From: Acetobacteraceae bacterium
Lineage (GTDB): Bacteria; Pseudomonadota; Alphaproteobacteria; Acetobacterales; Acetobacteraceae
DNA: 40,988 bases
Direction of reading: 5' to 3'
NCBI GenBank assembly: GCA_027483995.1
Contig: JAIXTK010000329.1
Span: 1 to 40,988 of the forward strand
A model generated the notes under the pieces. The model did no database searches. It worked only from the letters and a program-made list of their open reading frames with translations, and was not told the origin of the DNA. Made by a program: the position numbers and the translations under genes. This document shows, in pieces, positions 35,568 to 40,988 of this stretch. Position 1 is the stretch's first letter. Every line of letters starts with the position of its first letter.

Positions 35568-36331
35568 GCTGCTGTCGTCCCGCCATCCACGGGGAACACC
35601 ACGCCGGTCACGAAGCTCGCCGCGTCCGACGCCAGGAAGGCGATGGCCGCCGCGATCTCGCTGGGTGCGGCGAAGCGCCGCATCGGCACGGCCTGGGTGT
35701 AGGTGCTGGAGGAATCGCTCGGGAAGCGGTCCGGGTATTTGGCGGCGAGCTGGCCGATCACCTGATTCAGCATCACCGTATCCGTGCTGCCCGGCGCAAT
35801 GGCGTTCACCCGCACGCCATGCGGCGCCCAATCGAGTGCGGCGGAGCGCGACAACTGCGCGATCGCCGCCTTGCTGGCGCCATAAGCGGCCGAGAGCGGC
35901 TTGCCGATCAGCGCCTGGTCGGAAGCGACGTTGATGATGGAACCGCGCCCCTTGGCGATCATGCCCGGCAGGACTGCGCGCATCAGCGCGTAGGGGGCGA
36001 GGAAGTTCACCGCGAACACGCGCTGCACCTCGTCGAGGTCGGTCTCCAACACGCTGCCCAGCACGGTGATCCCCGCGCAATTCACCAGGATGTCCACCGG
36101 CCCGCCCTCGGCGATCAGCGCCGCCGCCCGCGCCTCCACGCTCGCGGCATCGGCCAGGTTGAACTCCGGCAGGTCCAGCCCGATCACCTCGGCCCCGTCG
36201 GCCGCGAACAATGCGGCCACCGCACCACCGATCCCGCCGCGATGGCCGGTCACGATCGCCCGGCGCCCGGCCAGGCCGAAGGAGATGGGGGCGGAATGCC
36301 CGAAGGCTGGGTGCGGCGTGTCTGTGCTCAT
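35564..36331 (-). CDS. SDR family oxidoreductase
   Basis: LAGRRAIVTGHRGGIGGAVAALFAADGAEVIGLD; ILVNCAG; YGASKAAIAQLSRSAALDWAPHGVRVNAIAPGSTDT; 4-bp overlap with next SDR. Confidence 0.92.
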   Translation of the reverse strand: MSTDTPHPAFGHSAPISFGLAGRRAIVTGHRGGIGGAVAALFAADGAEVIGLDLPEFNLADAASVEARAAALIAEGGPVDILVNCAGITVLGSVLETDLDEVQRVFAVNFLAPYALMRAVLPGMIAKGRGSIINVASDQALIGKPLSAAYGASKAAIAQLSRSAALDWAPHGVRVNAIAPGSTDTVMLNQVIGQLAAKYPDRFPSDSSSTYTQAVPMRRFAAPSEIAAAIAFLASDAASFVTGVVFPVDGGTTAA

Positions 36332-36381
36332 GCCCCCACAGTTGCGGCCGGCTTCGCGAAAGGCAAGGCCGGCCGCATCCG

Positions 36382-38331
36382 TCACATCGCGACGGGCCGT
36401 GGTCGGCCGGGAAACAGGGCAGGGCGCGTTACGGGCGGCATCGCCCGCTCCCAGTACAGCCCGGGCACCGCGGCCTCGATCTCCACCTGCCGCACGCCGG
36501 CCAGCGGGATCCGCCCGGCCCCGTCGGTCCAGCGATGGCCACCCTCCGTCGGGTGCCAGCCCTCGCCCAGCGCGCCGAGGTCCACCGCCTGCCCGTCCAG
36601 CACCAGCCCCGTCACGCCCACGCCCAGCGGCCGGTGGTCGTCGCTGCCCGCGATCACATGCGCCGGCACGAAGACGCGCGAATGCAGCAGCCCCGTCTGC
36701 GCGCCCGGCGGCAGCAGGAACACCGCCGGCCCCTCGCCGGGACGTTGCGCCACCACGCGCCCGTCCACTTCCAGTGTCAGGCACGGGTTGTTCACCAGCC
36801 GGTGCCCCAGCGCGATGGCGCGCATCGCCAGCCGGTGCCGCACCGCGCTCAGCGCGGCCCCCTCCGTTACCAGCGGCGCGATGCCGGCGCGCTTCCAGAT
36901 GTCGTGCGCGAAATCCGGATGCAACTGCACCTCGCCGCCGCCATTGGCGAAGGCGCGGCGGTTGCCGGTGTCCAGGTAGCTCTCCGCCGGCAGGCCTTCG
37001 GCCAGCAACACGGTATGGGTCGCCTCGCCCAGGCTGGTCTCCACCTCCACGTGGAAGTAGGTCACCTCGTCCGCCTCCTCCTGCAGGATCGTGGCGCCAT
37101 TCAGCAGGTAGCGGGCCGGGATCAGGCCGCCATCCAGCAACAGCGCGTGGTCGGGTGAAAGCCACAGGTCGCGGATGGGCGCGCCGGGGCGGAAGGCGCC
37201 GGCCTCGATGCGCACCGGCAGCACATCGCGCGGGCGCGGATGGCGCCGGCAATCCAGCGTGCGATGGCCGATCCAGCGCACCTTCAGCGTGGCGCCGAAG
37301 GCCGAGAGCACCTCGTCGCCGGGGTCCAGATCCTCCACCGCCACCGGCCCGTCCGGCGTGGCCAGGCGCGTGCCGGCGCGGAAGCAGGCCGCTTCGATTG
37401 GCGAGGACAGGTCCAACGCCGGGCCCGCGCCGGTGTTGAAGCTGTTGCTGCCCACGGTCGCGCTGCCCAGCGCCACCTGGCCGGCGGAAATGTTCCAGAA
37501 GACATTGCCGCTGATCGTGGCCGGCGCATTGGTGCCGCCCACCGAGCTGTCGTTGCGCAGCAGCGTCGGCGGCCCGCCGGTGGCGTTGTTGATGAACACG
37601 TTCCCCGTCATCGAAAGGGTCGTGTTGTCGTAGGAGGGAAACAGCTCGCCGCCGAGGTGCACGAAGGTGCGGTTCTGCGCCTGCGCGCCCTTCTCGATCA
37701 CGTTGCCGGAGATGGTGGCCGCCCCGCCATTCGGCAGGTCCACGGCATAGTTGCCGATCGTGTTCGGCCCGTCCTGGATGCGGTTATTGGTGACGATCGT
37801 CTCGCGCGCCCGGCTCTTGATCTCATGGCCGCCCACGGGGTCGTGGAAATAGCTGTTGGTGATCGACAGCTGCGCGATGTCGTTCACATAGATGTTGTGC
37901 GTGATCCCGTCGCCGTTGCCGTTGTTGTTGAACTCGCTGAAGTCGATCGAGATCGTCCCGCCGGCGGAGGAGGCAGCGAGGATGCCGTTCTGGTTGTGGT
38001 GGAACCAGGAGCGGGTAATCGTCAGCGCCCCGCCCTCGTAGCGGATGCCCGCCCCGTTGCCGTCCGGCACGGTGGCGCCGGTGAACTCAATGTGGTCGAG
38101 CGTCACGTTGGCGTTGATGGTCAGGATCGCCTTGCCGTTGGGCGGCTGGGCCACCGCCTGCAGCTTCGCCAGCCCGCCCACGCCCTGGATCGTCAGGTCA
38201 TGCCCGATCGTGGCGAAGTCGTTGGTGTAGGTGCCGGCATCGATCAGGATGGTATCCCCGCCCGATGAGGCCCCAATGGCCGCGGCCAGGGTGGAAAAGG
38301 TCTTGCCGGCGCCAACCGTCAGCGTGGCCAT
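36382..38331 (-). CDS. Right-handed beta-helix repeat protein with C-terminal Hint (Hint_2-type) domain
   Basis: MATLTVGAGKTFSTLAAAIGASSGGDTILIDAGTY...; ITRSWFHHNQNGI, ISGNVIEKG, MTGNVFINN coils; then ACFRAGTRLATPDGPVAVEDLDPGDEVLSAFG...LWLSPDHALLLDGGLIPARYL...THTVLLAEGLPAESYLD. Confidence 0.88.
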   Translation of the reverse strand: MATLTVGAGKTFSTLAAAIGASSGGDTILIDAGTYTNDFATIGHDLTIQGVGGLAKLQAVAQPPNGKAILTINANVTLDHIEFTGATVPDGNGAGIRYEGGALTITRSWFHHNQNGILAASSAGGTISIDFSEFNNNGNGDGITHNIYVNDIAQLSITNSYFHDPVGGHEIKSRARETIVTNNRIQDGPNTIGNYAVDLPNGGAATISGNVIEKGAQAQNRTFVHLGGELFPSYDNTTLSMTGNVFINNATGGPPTLLRNDSSVGGTNAPATISGNVFWNISAGQVALGSATVGSNSFNTGAGPALDLSSPIEAACFRAGTRLATPDGPVAVEDLDPGDEVLSAFGATLKVRWIGHRTLDCRRHPRPRDVLPVRIEAGAFRPGAPIRDLWLSPDHALLLDGGLIPARYLLNGATILQEEADEVTYFHVEVETSLGEATHTVLLAEGLPAESYLDTGNRRAFANGGGEVQLHPDFAHDIWKRAGIAPLVTEGAALSAVRHRLAMRAIALGHRLVNNPCLTLEVDGRVVAQRPGEGPAVFLLPPGAQTGLLHSRVFVPAHVIAGSDDHRPLGVGVTGLVLDGQAVDLGALGEGWHPTEGGHRWTDGAGRIPLAGVRQVEIEAAVPGLYWERAMPPVTRPALFPGRPRPVAM

Positions 38332-38737
38332 CGCGGGGCTCCTCCAGCTTGCGGCCGCCCGCGGCGATAGGCTGCGGGCCGGCGGCATGTAATCCATAAG
38401 TGATTCGTAAGAATGCGTTGATGGAAACAAAAATCCACCTTGGCGTGTCGCACTTCCTATGACGAATAGTTGAAGCGATGTCATCTGGAGAAATACATGA
38501 GAGGTGCCGTCAAATCAGAAATTCACTATCGAGCGTCTGGAATGCGAGCATGCGGATAAAAATCAGCTTGGCATTGTTGAACCAAGCGCAGATGTTCCAG
38601 GAAATGATGCATCCCGCCTGTGCCATTTTCGGCAACCCCGTCCGCCGCCGCCGTCACCCTCGTCCAGGCCGCCTCTCGACAAGCCCCGCCGCATGCCAAC
38701 ATTCTGGCCGAGCCAACAGCGACCGGGGGACAAGGCG

Positions 38738-39733
38738 ATGCGGCTGATCATCTTCGCACTGGGCATGCTGCTGGCCCTTGCCGCGCCGGGGCCGGCCCGC
38801 GCCCAGGCGCCGGAGCGCATCACCTTCGGGCTCGACTGGGTCGCCCAGGCCGAATACGGCGGCTACTACCAGGCCGTCGCCACCGGCCTCTACGCGCGCC
38901 GTGGCCTGCAGGTGGCCATCCGCCAGGGCGGGCCGCAGGTGAACCACATGCAGCTGATGATCGCCGGGCAGATCGACTTCAACCTCGCCGGCGGCCGCGC
39001 CATCGAGTTCGCCGCCGAGGGCCTGCCCTACCTCGCCGTGGCCGCGATGTTCCAGAAGGAACCCGCGGTGCTGATCGCCCACCCCAACATGGGCAATGAC
39101 AGCTTCGAGGCGCTGGTGGGCAAGCCCATCGCCATCGGCGCCGATACCCGCGCCGGCTGGTGGCGCTTCCTTGCCGCCCGCTTCGGCTACACGGAAAACC
39201 AGATCCGGCCCTACACCTTCAACATGGCGCCCTTCATCACCAACCGGAACCTGATCCAGCAGGGCTACGTCTCCTCGGAGCCGTACCTGATCCAGAAGGA
39301 ATCCGGCATCGTGCCGCGCGTGCTGATGATCTCGGATGCCGGCTATCTCGGCTACGCCAACATCCTCACCACCTCCCGCCGCCTGGTGGAGCAGAAGCCG
39401 GATGTGGTGCAGCGCTTCATCGATGCCTCGATCGAGGGCTGGTACTCCTATCTGTATGGCGACCCCACCCCCGCCTTCCGCCTGATCCGCGAGGCCAACC
39501 CGGAGATGACCCAGGACCTGATCGACTACGGCTACAAGGTGATGAAGGAGCGCGGCATCGTCGATTCCGGCGATGCCCTCACGCTCGGCATCGGCGCCAT
39601 GACCGACGCGCGCTGGAAGGCCTTCTACGAATCCCAGGTCGCCATCGGCATCCACAAGCCAGGCATCGACATCTCGAAGGCCTACACCACGCAGTTCGTG
39701 AACAAGCGCGTGGGGATCGAGCTGAAGAAGTGA
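38738..39733 (+). CDS. ABC transporter substrate-binding protein, NMT1/THI5-like (SsuA/ThiY type)
   Basis: Signal peptide MRLIIFALGMLLALAAPGPARAQ; ITFGLDWVAQAEYGGYYQAVATGLYARRGLQVAIRQGGPQVNHMQLMIAGQIDFNLAGG. Confidence 0.92.
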   Translation: MRLIIFALGMLLALAAPGPARAQAPERITFGLDWVAQAEYGGYYQAVATGLYARRGLQVAIRQGGPQVNHMQLMIAGQIDFNLAGGRAIEFAAEGLPYLAVAAMFQKEPAVLIAHPNMGNDSFEALVGKPIAIGADTRAGWWRFLAARFGYTENQIRPYTFNMAPFITNRNLIQQGYVSSEPYLIQKESGIVPRVLMISDAGYLGYANILTTSRRLVEQKPDVVQRFIDASIEGWYSYLYGDPTPAFRLIREANPEMTQDLIDYGYKVMKERGIVDSGDALTLGIGAMTDARWKAFYESQVAIGIHKPGIDISKAYTTQFVNKRVGIELKK

Positions 39734-40677
39734 GCGAAACCGCCCCCTGGAAGGGCCTCGACACCACCCGACCGCCGCATTTCATCGGCTACGACCAGGC
39801 CGAGCGCATGGTCGCCGCCCTGATGGACCGCGCCGCCGCCTGGAACCCCGATGCCGTGGTGGCCATCGTCCGCGGCGGCCTCGTCCCCGCCACCATGGCT
39901 GCCGCCACGCTCGCTTTGCCGCTGGCCATGGCGGGGTGGGACCGCACATCCGGCCGCGTCACCTGGCTTGGCGACCGCCCGCGCGGCCGCCTGCTGGTGG
40001 TGGATGATTGCTGCGCCACGGGGGCGACCATGCGCGCCGTGCTGGCCGATTGCGCAGCCGCCGGCAGCGAAACCCTCTCGCTGACCATCGTCCACGACCC
40101 CGAGACCACCGGCTACGTGCCGGACCTCTCCCACCCCATGACGGACTACTTCCGCCTGCCCTGGGAACGCGGCGAGGCCACGCCCGCGGCCCGTGCCCGC
40201 CGCACCGGTGGCGAACCCGCCGATCGCGCCTTCGAAGCCCCCTTCATCGGCCTCGACCTCGACGGCATCTTCCTGCCGGACATCACCCGCGAGGACTACG
40301 CCGCCGACCTTGAAGCCGCCCTGGCCCGCCGCGCCGAACTCACCCCCTTCGCCACCCTGCCGCATTTCTCGCCGGACCGCGCCGTGGTCATCACCGGCCG
40401 CCCGGACATCGACGAAGCGCCCACCCGCGCCTGGCTCGCCCGCCACGGCCATGGCGGCCTGCCACTGCAAATGCGCCCAGCCGCCACGCCGACCGACCTC
40501 GACAGCGTCGCGCGCTACAAGGCAGAGGCCGCCACCCGCTGGGGCTGCACCCATTTCGTGGAAAGCGAGCCGGAACAGGCCATCCGCATCGCCGCCCACG
40601 CCCCGCACCTCGTCGTCAGCTGGTGGTCCGCCGAGGAAGCCCGCCACTGGGTCGTCGGCGCCGCCGCCCAAAGGTAG
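39730..40677 (+). CDS. Phosphoribosyltransferase-HAD phosphatase fusion protein (GTG start overlapping previous stop)
   Basis: PRPP loop LLVVDDCCATGATMRAVL with upstream VVAIVRGGLVPATMAA; then HAD motif I GLDLDGIFLPD, motif II VVITGRPD, motif III/IV region RYKAEAATRWGCTHFVESEPEQAIRIA. Confidence 0.85.
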   Translation: MSETAPWKGLDTTRPPHFIGYDQAERMVAALMDRAAAWNPDAVVAIVRGGLVPATMAAATLALPLAMAGWDRTSGRVTWLGDRPRGRLLVVDDCCATGATMRAVLADCAAAGSETLSLTIVHDPETTGYVPDLSHPMTDYFRLPWERGEATPAARARRTGGEPADRAFEAPFIGLDLDGIFLPDITREDYAADLEAALARRAELTPFATLPHFSPDRAVVITGRPDIDEAPTRAWLARHGHGGLPLQMRPAATPTDLDSVARYKAEAATRWGCTHFVESEPEQAIRIAAHAPHLVVSWWSAEEARHWVVGAAAQR

Positions 40678-40689
40678 CGTGGGGCAACG

Positions 40690-40988
40690 ATGACCCTCCT
40701 ATCCATCGAGGCCGTCGCCCGCCGCTTCCCCAACGGCACGGAGGCGCTGCGCGACGCCACCCTCTCCATCACCCAGGGCGATTTCGTCGCCCTGCTCGGC
40801 CCCTCCGGCTGCGGCAAATCCACCTTGTTGCGCCTGATCGCCGGCCTCGATGCCCCCGATGCCGGCGCCCTCCACTGGCAGGGCGGCCCCCCCGGTCCCG
40901 GCGAGATCGGCTTCGTCTTCCAGGACGCCACCCTGCTGCCCTGGGCCACCGCGGAAGAAAACGTCTGGCTGCCGCTGCGCCTGCGCGG
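40690..40988 (+). CDS. NitT/TauT-type ABC transporter ATP-binding protein (3' truncated by window edge)
   Basis: LLSIEAVARRFPNGTEALRDATLSITQGDFVALLGPSGCGKSTLLRLIAGLDAPDAG...IGFVFQDATLLPWATAEENVWLPL. Confidence 0.95.
   Translation, partial: MTLLSIEAVARRFPNGTEALRDATLSITQGDFVALLGPSGCGKSTLLRLIAGLDAPDAGALHWQGGPPGPGEIGFVFQDATLLPWATAEENVWLPLRLR

Noticed and set aside
1-40988. Selenoprotein gene with in-frame TGA in this window
   Set aside because: Predicted proteins appear full length with normal C-termini; no known selenoprotein family recognised. A systematic bSECIS scan was not possible by eye.
1-40988. CRISPR array, transposon or prophage
   Set aside because: No regularly spaced repeats, no transposase/integrase/phage structural proteins found; the dispersed hairpins are isolated, not arrays.

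Overview
This is a 41 kb GC-rich chromosomal window. Gene content and codon style suggest an alphaproteobacterium, probably Rhodospirillales/Acetobacteraceae (inference). Recognisable modules, left to right: (i) a PHA metabolism locus (phaR, a short phaC preceded by a small coiled-coil ORF, phaA); (ii) a complete general L-amino-acid ABC transporter (aapJQMP); (iii) a threonine dehydratase / enoyl-CoA hydratase / orphan MalG-type permease operon; (iv) an incomplete regulatory PTS locus (hprK-rapZ-EIIA(Man)-HPr-EI); (v) kynureninase translationally coupled to a macro-domain protein; (vi) an exopolysaccharide locus (Wza-like lipoprotein, beta-barrel OMP, BY-kinase, O-antigen-polymerase-like protein, two GT4 enzymes) ending in a PEP-CTERM protein with a near-perfect sigma-54 promoter; (vii) ada, an OmpA-family protein and a minus-strand tRNA-Sec gene (selC); (viii) tandem SDRs, a beta-helix/Hint-domain protein, and an NMT1-type ABC operon carrying a phosphoribosyltransferase-HAD fusion. 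The most interesting non-gene structure is a family of AT-rich hairpin elements. There are two sequence types, with 39-40 nt identical between copies up to ~19 kb apart. They sit just downstream of stop codons, always in the same orientation relative to the gene, and occur as mirrored A/B pairs in two convergent intergenic regions. The + strand also changes from G-rich to C-rich across the window, largely independent of gene strand. No CRISPR array, integrase, transposase or rRNA was seen.
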